The notes under the pieces were generated by a model. The model was not told the DNA's origin. It made no database searches and saw only the letters and a list, made by a program, of their open reading frames with translations. A DNA stretch of 64,000 nucleotides from RYN-230 sp963813975 (lineage in GTDB: Bacteria; Actinomycetota; Actinomycetes; Streptosporangiales; Streptosporangiaceae): positions 992,001 through 1,056,000 of the forward strand of contig CAWFAP010000001.1 in assembly GCA_963813975.1 (NCBI GenBank), read 5' to 3'. The position numbers and the translations under genes were made by a program. This document shows, piece after piece, positions 51,419-58,798 of this stretch (within the stretch, counting starts at the first letter, position 1; each line of letters starts with the position of its first letter).

Positions 51419-52729
51419 ATGGCAGCGGATGAGCCGGGAAAAAAGCCAGAGCGGAGGCAGCAGATCCTCGCGGCTGGCCTCATCGGCGGCGTGGCCGGGG
51501 CAGCGCTCACCGGTCATCGAGGTGCCCGGGCGGCTGGAATGGGAGCGGTCGCCGGGGCGGCGGTGCTGGCCGCGTCCGAGGCCGTGGCCCGGGCTCAGCA
51601 GCGTCCGGGTGAGATCCCGCCGCTGTGGTCGCGGATCGCGACCAGCGCCGCCCTGGTCGCGCCGCTGGGGTGGGCGGCCGGCCGCCTGAAGCCCCTCAGG
51701 CCGGTCGAGGTGGGCGCGGCCGCCGGGGCTCTCGGCGGCCTGCTGGGGATCCGGCCGCAGAAGGTGCTGCTCGGGCCGCTGTTCGGGGCCGCGGTGGGCG
51801 GGGCGCTCGGCGCCGGGCGGCGGCCGGTGCCCCCGTCGGTCGTGGCTGCGGCCACGATGCTGGCTTACCGGGTCACGTCTTCGCTGGTGTTCCGGGACGC
51901 TCAGGTCAGCCTGCTCGCCGAGCGGGTCCGGGCGGAAGACGTGCCGTTCGTCGTGCCGCGCGAATCCCGGTCCCGGTACGTCGGCACCGGCTACATCCGC
52001 GAGCTGGCCGAGGTGCTCGGCGGGCGGTACGTCGCCGATGCGCCGGACGTGGGCATCGTCGCCTCGGTGGATGAGCTGGCGGGCCCGGAATTCAACCCGG
52101 TGGGAGTCGACCCGCTGGTCCGCGAGTTCTACGAGCACACCACCCGCTTCTCCCTCGACATCGTCCCGGAGTGGCGGCTGTGGGTCCGACCCGGCTATCT
52201 GCTCTACCGGACGCTGGTAGCGCGCCCGCTGGGCCAGGCGAATGTGCCGATGAACCAGCGCGAGACCCAGCGGGGTATCCGCAGCCGGATCGACACGATC
52301 ATCCCGCCCGGACGTGAGGACGAGGCCCCGACAATCCGGGGCTGGATCCGCTCGTTCACCGACACCGATGAGCCGATCTACGTCGGCATCTACACCACGT
52401 ACCGGCGTGACGGCCGCGGGTACGTCAGCGTGGGCTTCCCGGTGCCGCAAGCCAGCTTCACCGCGACGCTGCTGCCGCAGGCCCGCGCCGGCGGCGGCCT
52501 GATCCTGACCAGCCGCAGCGAGCTCGACCAGCCGGGCCACTACCTCACCTACATTGACCCGGACAGCCGGGACCTTACGGTGCTGGCAGTCCGTGGTTTT
52601 GCCGAGCAGCTCGACGTCTACCTGGAGGACGGCGAGCTGCGGGCAGATCACGCCTTCTCGGTCTTCGGCTTCCCGTTCCTGGTCCTGCACTACCGCATGT
52701 ACCGCAAACCTGCCGGGCCCGCGGCATAA
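51419..52729 (+). CDS. Conserved hypothetical protein with hydrophobic Gly/Ala-rich N-terminal half
   Basis: 436 residues (ATG 51413 is equally possible). Residues 15-150 are Gly/Ala-rich hydrophobic segments (ILAAGLIGGVAGAALTGHRG, AAGALGGLLGIRPQKVLLGP, LFGAAVGGALGAGRR), like several short helices. The soluble C-terminal half has VPFVVPRESRSRYVGTGYIR, VREFYEHTTRFSLDIVPEWR, GIYTTYRRDGRGYVSVGFPV and a YLEDGELRADHAFSVFGFPF end. I recall similar unnamed proteins in actinomycetes but can give no function. It lies close behind the sigma/anti-sigma operon. Confidence 0.7.
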   Translation: MAADEPGKKPERRQQILAAGLIGGVAGAALTGHRGARAAGMGAVAGAAVLAASEAVARAQQRPGEIPPLWSRIATSAALVAPLGWAAGRLKPLRPVEVGAAAGALGGLLGIRPQKVLLGPLFGAAVGGALGAGRRPVPPSVVAAATMLAYRVTSSLVFRDAQVSLLAERVRAEDVPFVVPRESRSRYVGTGYIRELAEVLGGRYVADAPDVGIVASVDELAGPEFNPVGVDPLVREFYEHTTRFSLDIVPEWRLWVRPGYLLYRTLVARPLGQANVPMNQRETQRGIRSRIDTIIPPGREDEAPTIRGWIRSFTDTDEPIYVGIYTTYRRDGRGYVSVGFPVPQASFTATLLPQARAGGGLILTSRSELDQPGHYLTYIDPDSRDLTVLAVRGFAEQLDVYLEDGELRADHAFSVFGFPFLVLHYRMYRKPAGPAA

Positions 52730-53208
52730 CGCTGAGTGGTGCGGGACACGGCTACTGGGACCGTGACGGCCATGGTCCGCTGCGCTGGGGCGGGGAGGCT
52801 TCCCTCCTCGGCGCGGGAATTGCGGCCGCGAGCCATACGGCGTTTTCGCCGTCTGCCCGCGGAAACCGGGCCCTGCGCCAATCCGGTGGTCGCCGGGCCA
52901 CGGATCTAGCGATTTCACCTTGGACGGCACCAGCATCTTCTACGAAACGTCGTAGGAAAACGGCTGGACCAGCCTGGCTGCGGTGATTTGGGCCCAGCCT
53001 CGGTCCTGGACGCCGACACGGTCATGGCCATGACCGCGGCTGGAGGACTGCAACGGAGTGCACCGTGACCTGCGTTTTGCCAGCCAAGGGCAATTCCGCC
53101 TTGCGTAATGCGGCCGACTGATCGGCGTTTCGTCAAGGTTTAAACTGATAAGGAGCTGATCGGTTGACGCGTCCCGAGTGCGAAGCGATGATGTGAAACA
53201 CGTGCAGT
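52730..53208. other. Intergenic region with two perfect dyads
   Basis: 479 bases. CTACGA-AACG-TCGTAG (52940-52955) and the 18-bp perfect palindrome CGGTCATGGCCATGACCG (53019-53036) are possible operators of the following envelope-protein pair. No gene is recognised. Confidence 0.5.
53019..53036. promoter_or_regulatory. 18-bp perfect palindrome
   Basis: CGGTCATGGCCATGACCG, about 185 bases upstream of the secreted-protein pair. It has the symmetry expected of a dimeric-repressor operator. Confidence 0.4.
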
Positions 53209-53220
53209 ATGGGGGCGCAG

Positions 53221-53853
53221 ATGCACATGCGGCGATTGCTGGCGGTACCGCTTGCGGTCCTCGTCGCCCTGGTGGCGCTCGCTAGTTTCGCCCAGAGGTC
53301 GGACGCGAGTGTCGGGGTTGGCGTGCAAGCCGGTCCCGTGCGTCTCGGGAGCCTGGCGCACCGTGGAGAGAAGTACGCGCTTCCGCTGTACGTCGTTAAC
53401 ACCGGGACTGAAGCCGAGGCCGTCAGCATGCGTGTCGAGCGGCTTGACCGGGGCGCAGGCCGGGCTGTTCCGCCGTCCTGGATCCAGCTCGCCGGTCCTG
53501 CCGTGCAGCTCGCGCCGGGCAAAGCGGCCCGCCTTTCCCTTGAACTTGTCGTTCCGGGCGGTGCTAAGCCGGGCACGTACCTGAGTGACATCGTGGTCAC
53601 CGGTTCGGCAGCGGGCCAGACAGGGACGGCCACTCTTGGTGTCGCCGCCGCGACCAAGCTCGAGTTCAGCGTCAGCTCCGCACCGGCACAGGGGACGCAC
53701 TCCTTCCCGGTCTGGATCTGGTGGGTCATAGCCGGGCTGCTCCTGCTGGCCCTCGCCGTCTTCGGCGTCCGCAGATCCGGCCTCCGGATCCGGGTCGAAC
53801 GGAGTACCGGCAACCGGGGCGCCGTCGCCCGGCAAGGAGGTCCGGGTGACTGA
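53221..53853 (+). CDS. Secreted membrane-anchored Ig-like (NEW3/DUF916-like) protein
   Basis: 210 residues; ATG codons at 53209, 53221 and 53227 are all possible. A signal peptide (MRRLLAVPLAVLVALVALAS) is followed by a beta-sandwich region (HRGEKYALPLYVVNTGTEAE, AVQLAPGKAARLSLELVVPG, KPGTYLSDIVVTGSAAGQTG) that resembles alpha-galactosidase NEW3 or WxL-associated DUF916 domains. A C-terminal membrane helix follows (VWIWWVIAGLLLLALAVFGV). It is probably exposed on the cell surface and stays anchored. The stop overlaps the next start, giving a two-gene unit. Confidence 0.75.
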   Translation: MHMRRLLAVPLAVLVALVALASFAQRSDASVGVGVQAGPVRLGSLAHRGEKYALPLYVVNTGTEAEAVSMRVERLDRGAGRAVPPSWIQLAGPAVQLAPGKAARLSLELVVPGGAKPGTYLSDIVVTGSAAGQTGTATLGVAAATKLEFSVSSAPAQGTHSFPVWIWWVIAGLLLLALAVFGVRRSGLRIRVERSTGNRGAVARQGGPGD

Positions 53854-54514
53854 GTATGAGATTAGGGTGCGGCGCAGGAGAACCTGGCTGATTGTCGTGC
53901 TCGGCCTGGCCCTGCTGATCGCCGTGATCGCATTCGTCAACAGGCCGGGTCCCGCCGCCAGCAACGGCGACAGCATCGCAATCTCGCTCAAGGCCGTTCC
54001 GACGATACGTTCGGTCACCGTCTCACCAGGTAAGGCGAGCTTCAGCAACTGCACAGGCGGGGACGCGGGCGCTGACACTGCGTTGACGTCGAATGCTCTT
54101 GGCTACCCGAACGGCCACTGCTGGGTGGGAACGCCCGAGGCTGGTGGAAGCTTTCCCATAACGATCACGTACCGGGGTCCTCCGGGGCGGGTATTCGTGG
54201 ACGGCGGAAAGGCGGTCCCCTCCGCAGGCGGCGGCCAGTGGGGCCTGTGCAACGCGTCTGTCTCGTGCACTGGCCGTAGCGGTGCTCCGGGGGCGGATCA
54301 GTACATGGTGAAGAACTTTGGCACGGACACGAACAGCTCCACCGGACTGACCGGCGGCTTCACCTGCGACCACGAGTTCAGCCCGCGGGATTGCTCAGCA
54401 ACGGACGGGCAGTCCCAGAAGGAAGGCGTCGAGCTCATCGGTCCGCAATCAAGCGGAAATACCTCAACGTCGTGGACCGTCACCGTCACCTGGGCGGCGG
54501 CGCCACCACCCTGA
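53846..54514 (+). CDS. Membrane-anchored extracellular protein, partner of the preceding gene
   Basis: 222 residues from GTG overlapping the upstream stop. One N-terminal membrane anchor (RRRTWLIVVLGLALLIAVIA) leads to an exported beta-rich domain with five cysteines (FSNCTGGDAG, GHCWVG, LCNASVSCTG, FTCDHEFSPRDCS) and Ser/Thr-rich ends. No family is recognised. Co-translation with the Ig-like surface protein suggests that they form a complex on the outside of the membrane. Confidence 0.7.
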   Translation: MTEYEIRVRRRRTWLIVVLGLALLIAVIAFVNRPGPAASNGDSIAISLKAVPTIRSVTVSPGKASFSNCTGGDAGADTALTSNALGYPNGHCWVGTPEAGGSFPITITYRGPPGRVFVDGGKAVPSAGGGQWGLCNASVSCTGRSGAPGADQYMVKNFGTDTNSSTGLTGGFTCDHEFSPRDCSATDGQSQKEGVELIGPQSSGNTSTSWTVTVTWAAAPPP

Positions 54515-54561
54515 TCGGGACCGGCGGATTACCGGGTCAGCCAGCGATGACTGCTGCGGTG

Positions 54562-54715
54562 CTAGGAGAAGTCACCGCCGCCGCCGAAGTCCCCGCCGCC
54601 GAAGTCCCCGCCGCCGAAGTCACCCCCGCCGCCGAAATCTCCGCCGCCATAATCCCCGCCACCACCGAAGTCGCCCCCGCCGAAGTCGCCCCCGCCGAAG
54701 TCACCGCCATTGCCG
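54562..54715. repeat. Low-complexity GAAGTC/CCGCC tandem repeats
   Basis: About ten degenerate 12-15-bp units that encode the FGGGD tail of the TPM-like protein. Prone to slippage. Confidence 0.85.
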
Positions 54716-55938
54716 GAATCCCCGTCCCCGCCGTCGTAGTCACCATCGCCGTAGCCCTCGTAGCCGAAGTAACCGCCCGGATACCCGAAGCCGCCGGAGA
54801 GCGCCTCGCCGAGCAGGAACCCGGTGAACATGCCGGGCAGGAGGCCGTATCCGCCCCAGTAGGCGGGCGCGAAACCCGCGTTCACGTAGTTGACCGGTGC
54901 TCCGCGCACTTCCACCTGCCGCATGTCGGGCTCGATTCCCTGCTCCACCTTGCGCGCGTCGTCGGCGCAGGCTGGCACCGTGCGGGGCGGGCCCCCGTCG
55001 GGCGGCGTCCACAGCACGTCGCGCACGGACATGCCGTGCCGGGGATCGAAGAAGCACGCTGGGCGCCGCGCGGGCCTGGGCTGCCCGTCGGCCAGGGCCC
55101 GGGCGCTGGCCAGGTGGTACTGCCCCTCGGCGATGGACCGGCTGACCGAACCCATCTCCTTGACGTTGCGCGCCGCGTCCAGGGCTGCGGTGCCCCGCTC
55201 GTACGCGTTCAGCGCGGCCTGCTGCTCGGCCGCCGCCTCGGGGTTGCTGCGAATCGAGATGTCCGAGTCGTGATCGGTCAGACCGGTGCTCAGCGCGATC
55301 AGGTCATCCTGGGCGGCTGCCTTGGCCTCCCCGAGTTCCCGCTGCCGGCGTTTGCGGATGGGCCGCCAGATCATGAAACCTCCCAGTACGGCCAGCAGGA
55401 CGATGACCCCCACGACGATGAGGACGGTGCTCAGCACGTGCGAGGACCCACTGGATGTGCTGCCTCCTGTGCCGGCCGCCGAGCCCGAGCTGGCCTGCCG
55501 TTGCACGTCCTTCACGAATTCCATCAGGGCCGCGAAGATGTTGCCATCCGAGCGGTGCTGCTGGACCACCTGGGTCGCGATAGCAGCGGCGTCGTGGTTC
55601 GGCAGCGTGCCCTTGTTGTAGGCGCCGAAGTGCCTGAGCCGGCTGTCCAGGAAGCCCACCGTGAACTGGGCGTGCCCGTTGAGGTCGCTGATGATCTGCC
55701 GCATCGCGCTGTTGTAGCCGGACGACCCGGACGGGGCGGCAACCAGCCAGATGTCCTGCCCGCCGATCTGGCGGGCTAGCTGCGCCTCCTGGCTGGCGGA
55801 AACCAGCGTCCGGGCGCTGCCGCTCACGCAGACGTGCTGGCTGGCGAGACACTGCGCGAGCGTGCTGGCGCTGGCCTGGCCAGGAAACAGCCCAAGCCCG
55901 GCCACTACTAGCACGGCGGCGATGAGCAACCTCTTCAT
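54562..55938 (-). CDS. TPM-like exported membrane protein with FGGGD repeats
   Basis: 458 residues. A signal peptide (KRLLIAAVLVVAGLGLFPGQ, ASAS) and a soluble domain with LARQIGGQDIWLVAAPSGSS and AIATQVVQQHRSDGNIFAAL follow, the pattern of TPM (YgcG) domains. A membrane helix (VLIVVGVIVLLAVLGGFMIW), a cytoplasmic helical region, and a FFDPRHGMSVRDVLW box follow. The tail from about 400 is a low-complexity run of FGGGD or FGGGGD units. TPM proteins are linked to photosystem repair or membrane stress in other groups; here the role is unknown. It is a conserved actinomycete architecture. Confidence 0.75.
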   Translation of the reverse strand: MKRLLIAAVLVVAGLGLFPGQASASTLAQCLASQHVCVSGSARTLVSASQEAQLARQIGGQDIWLVAAPSGSSGYNSAMRQIISDLNGHAQFTVGFLDSRLRHFGAYNKGTLPNHDAAAIATQVVQQHRSDGNIFAALMEFVKDVQRQASSGSAAGTGGSTSSGSSHVLSTVLIVVGVIVLLAVLGGFMIWRPIRKRRQRELGEAKAAAQDDLIALSTGLTDHDSDISIRSNPEAAAEQQAALNAYERGTAALDAARNVKEMGSVSRSIAEGQYHLASARALADGQPRPARRPACFFDPRHGMSVRDVLWTPPDGGPPRTVPACADDARKVEQGIEPDMRQVEVRGAPVNYVNAGFAPAYWGGYGLLPGMFTGFLLGEALSGGFGYPGGYFGYEGYGDGDYDGGDGDSGNGGDFGGGDFGGGDFGGGGDYGGGDFGGGGDFGGGDFGGGDFGGGGDFS

Positions 55939-56387
55939 GTCCGGGACCTCCTACCGCATCAGACCCTGGGCAAACACTAGGCGGTCCGGCGACCTGCCCC
56001 ATCTGGATCGTCCAGGAGGCCTGAGGTCCTCTTCCGGCGTGCGTATGGCCGGCGGCCACCCCGCACAGCGCGACTTCACTGACGGTGAACCGTTTCGGTG
56101 ACCGCGATCGTACTTGGGACGAGTATCTGACGGGGAAGGGAAAACGGTCAGGGATCAAGAAGAGCAACCGGGCTTTTCACTCACTTCTGGTGGCGTTGCT
56201 GCCATTCGGCAGCGTCGTGCTGCTGTGCAAATCGGGCCGAGCTGGATAGAGAGAACCTGATCAGGCCAGTGGGTCCTTACGTCAAGGCTGGCACCCTTGG
56301 CGGGATGATGGCCCTGGTCATTGGCGGGCCCGGCCGCCGCTCAGCCTCCTGGCGGTCAGCGGTCCTGGTGAGATGAGGTGGCGGACG
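55939..56387. other. Intergenic region upstream of the TPM-like gene
   Basis: 449 bases. It holds the TPM-like gene promoter near 55960-56110; the rest (56150-56390) shows no gene or strong dyad. Confidence 0.5.
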
Positions 56388-56951
56388 TCATGATGCCTCC
56401 TGTTCGGGCATCGGCGGGCCGGTAATCTGCAGGCCGTATCCCGGAGCGAGCTGGAGCCAGCGGCCCACGTCCGCGGCGAGGTCCACCTCCCCGGGAGCGG
56501 GCAGCCGGTGCTCCGGGGCGGGCTGGCCGACCTCGTCGTAGAGATCCATCAGCCCGCCCGGGACGGTCAGCGCGAGAAACCGGGCCGGGATGTCCCCGCT
56601 GATACGGAACGCATGCGGCACACCGCGCGGCAGGTAGATGAAGTCCCCGGCCGCCAGATGGGCCAGCCGGGACCCGGCCCGGTAGGTCATGGTCCCGGCC
56701 AGCAGGTAGAAGGCCTCAGCCTCGCGGGTGTGCACGTGCAGCGGGCTGGCCGCGCCGGGCGGCTGGCTGACCACCGCGACGGCGAGCTGGCCGCCGGTCT
56801 GGCCTGCCCCGGCCAGGTGCTCGAACAGCGAGCCCAGGGCCCAGGTGGCGGGGCCTTGCCCGGCGGGCTGGATGACGACCTGGTCCGGCCGGTCCGGCGG
56901 GTCGCCGGCGGGCTGGTCCGCGGTGGTCGCGGAGGTCGTGGGGATCGGCAT
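56388..56951 (-). CDS. Cupin-domain protein
   Basis: 187 residues. The first cupin motif is SPLHVHTREAEAFYLLAGTM (HxHxxxxExxxxxxG pattern). The second is DFIYLPRGVPHAFRISGDI, ending with a long tail. Likely metal-binding with a small-molecule oxygenase or sensor role. It follows the SnoaL-like gene by 31 bases on the same strand and is probably controlled by the divergent TetR repressor. Confidence 0.85.
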   Translation of the reverse strand: MPIPTTSATTADQPAGDPPDRPDQVVIQPAGQGPATWALGSLFEHLAGAGQTGGQLAVAVVSQPPGAASPLHVHTREAEAFYLLAGTMTYRAGSRLAHLAAGDFIYLPRGVPHAFRISGDIPARFLALTVPGGLMDLYDEVGQPAPEHRLPAPGEVDLAADVGRWLQLAPGYGLQITGPPMPEQEAS

Positions 56952-56982
56952 GCCTGTCTCCTTGGGTTGCCCCGGACGCCGG

Positions 56983-57486
56983 TCAGGCCGCGAGGCGGTC
57001 GAGGACCCCGGTCTGGGCCAGCATGGCGAAGCGGTCGGGCACGCCCCAGTGCTCCGCGATGCGCCCGTCTAGAACCCGGGCGACGTCGATGACGGTGAAG
57101 TCCACCGGGCGGCCGCTGGGCGGCCCGAAGAACGGTCCCGTCGCGGTTCCCCGGGCGCGCACCCGGACCCAGATGACGTCGCCGGCCTCGGCGAAGTCCT
57201 CGATGGTGAACGAGATGTCCGGGACGGCCGAGTGCACGTCCCGGATGGCGGCCTTAGCGTGCTCGATCGCCTCCGCGCCCGTGCCGGCCAGGCCGAACTG
57301 GTGATCGATCAGGCCCGGAGCGCACAGCTCGTCGACGATGCTGGCGTCACCGGTCGCGAAGCCCTCGTCGAACATGCGCCGCAGAACGGTGAAGGCTTCG
57401 GACTCGCCCTGGCCCGGAAGACGGCTGCGGGACGCGGCGGAGCGAGCGGACGTGGCAGGCGGGGTGGGCGGGCTGACGGCGGACAT
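56983..57486 (-). CDS. SnoaL/ester-cyclase-like (NTF2-fold) protein
   Basis: 167 residues, ATG after GAAGGAGG. A Pro/Ala/Ser start is followed by FTVLRRMFDEGFATGDASIV, DELCAPGLIDHQFGLAG, VHSAVPDISFTIEDFAEAGD, VIWVRVRARGTATGPFFGPP and ISEHW-like AEHWGVPDRFAML, a SnoaL-like polyketide-cyclase fold widely found in small hydrolases or isomerases. It is divergent from a TetR gene with an operator in the 76-base gap and precedes the cupin gene. Confidence 0.85.
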   Translation of the reverse strand: MSAVSPPTPPATSARSAASRSRLPGQGESEAFTVLRRMFDEGFATGDASIVDELCAPGLIDHQFGLAGTGAEAIEHAKAAIRDVHSAVPDISFTIEDFAEAGDVIWVRVRARGTATGPFFGPPSGRPVDFTVIDVARVLDGRIAEHWGVPDRFAMLAQTGVLDRLAA

Positions 57487-57542
57487 GACTGCCTCCTTCG
57501 TGGCAGGCTCTGGAACAGTTTGATAAATTGAATCCAGGGCAT

Positions 57543-57557
57543 CTGTATTGGATACAG
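57543..57557. promoter_or_regulatory. TetR operator CTGTAT-TGG-ATACAG
   Basis: A perfect 15-bp inverted repeat immediately before the TetR ATG, between the divergent SnoaL and TetR genes. A partial copy (ATTGAATCCAG) lies at about 57529. Confidence 0.7.
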
Positions 57558-57562
57558 CCAGC

Positions 57563-58234
57563 ATGGAACAGAATATGGAACCTGTCAAACCCCGTCGGCG
57601 CTACGACGCGAGCCAGCGTCGTGCCCAGGCGCGTGCCACCCGCCGCACCGTGCTGGCCGCGGCCGGGAAGCTGTTCGCCGATCACGGCTACCAGCGGACG
57701 AGCATGAAGGACATCGCCGCCGAGGCCGGCGTGTCGGTGGAGACCGTCTACGGGTACTTCGGCACCAAGGCCGGCCTGCTCAAGGAGTTGCTGGACGTCA
57801 CCGTGGCCGGCGACGATGCCCCGGTGTCGGTGCCCAATCGGGCCCCGGTCCAGGCGATAGCGGCCGCACCGGACGGGCGGACGAAGCTGGCCCTCTACGC
57901 GGAGTTCCTGGCCTCGGTGCAGGCGCGGCTCGCGCCGCTGTACCTGATCATCAGGGGCGCGGCCGAAGGCGACCAGGACGCGGCGGACGTGTGGGCCACG
58001 CTGGGCGCGCAGCGGCTGGCCGGGATGACCATGCTTGCCCAGGACCTGGCCGACGCTGGCGTGCTGGCGCCTGGCCGCAGCGTGGGGGAGACGCGGGACG
58101 AGTTGTGGGCGCTCGGCGCGGTCGAGGTTTACGAGCTGCTGGTCGGGCAGCGTGGGTGGTCGCCGGACCGGTACCAGGACTGGCTGGTGGACGTGTGCGC
58201 CCACCGCCTGCTGGCCGAGCCCGGCTCAGGGTGA
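57563..58234 (+). CDS. TetR-family transcriptional repressor
   Basis: 223 residues from the ATG; an in-frame TTG at 57548 lies inside the operator and is unlikely. The DNA-binding domain is RRTVLAAAGKLFADHGYQRT, SMKDIAAEAGVSVETVYGYF, GTKAGLLKELLDV. The remaining helices form the ligand domain. It probably represses itself and the divergent SnoaL-cupin pair through the dyad at 57543-57557. Confidence 0.9.
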   Translation: MEQNMEPVKPRRRYDASQRRAQARATRRTVLAAAGKLFADHGYQRTSMKDIAAEAGVSVETVYGYFGTKAGLLKELLDVTVAGDDAPVSVPNRAPVQAIAAAPDGRTKLALYAEFLASVQARLAPLYLIIRGAAEGDQDAADVWATLGAQRLAGMTMLAQDLADAGVLAPGRSVGETRDELWALGAVEVYELLVGQRGWSPDRYQDWLVDVCAHRLLAEPGSG

Positions 58235-58355
58235 TCCGGCGGGCCTGTGCCTGGCCCGGGGGCCGCGACGGTGGTCCGATAGCCTGGCGGTACCGGCTTG
58301 GCAGGGCGGCGGGTTCCCCTACTTCCCCGGTTAGCTAGAAGAAGGGTGTGAGCTG

Positions 58356-58757
58356 ATGAGCAGCCCCGAGGCCTTCGACGCCGGAGTCGCGCACCAGATC
58401 GGGCACTACTCCGACGCGGTCCGGGTGCCGTCCGGCTACGACCAGGTCCTGGTGTCCGGAACCCCCGGGCTCGCCCCCGACGGCTCCCTGGCGCCCGACA
58501 TGACCGGGCAGGCCACCCAGGCCTGGCAGAACATCGAGGCCATTCTGAGCCGGGCCAGCGCCAGCCTGGCTGATGTCGTCGCCGTCCGGCAGTGGCTCAC
58601 CGATGCCGCGGACATTCGTGCCTACGCGGATGTCCGGTCCAAGTTCATCAAGCACGAGCCGGTGTTCATGCTCGGCGTGATCCCGGGGCTGGTCCGGCCG
58701 GACTTCCTGGTGGAAATTGAAGTGATCGCGGCCGTGCCCGCCAGGCAGGCGCCCTAG
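58356..58757 (+). CDS. RidA (YjgF/Rid) family protein
   Basis: 133 residues. HQIGHYSDAVRVPSGYDQVL, VSGTPGLAPDGSL, QATQAWQNIEAILSRASASL, ADVVAVRQWLTDAAD and a PDFLVEIEVIAAVP end follow the Rid fold. The arginine of the RidA enamine-hydrolysing site is not where it is in canonical RidA (the usual RxxY end reads VRPDFLVEIEVIA), so a distinct Rid subgroup is likely. It lies 41 bases before the transketolase gene, so they may be co-transcribed. Confidence 0.88.
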   Translation: MSSPEAFDAGVAHQIGHYSDAVRVPSGYDQVLVSGTPGLAPDGSLAPDMTGQATQAWQNIEAILSRASASLADVVAVRQWLTDAADIRAYADVRSKFIKHEPVFMLGVIPGLVRPDFLVEIEVIAAVPARQAP

Positions 58758-58798
58758 AGTCCGGGCCGCCTGCCCCACCAGCTAAGGAAGGGCCTGAC

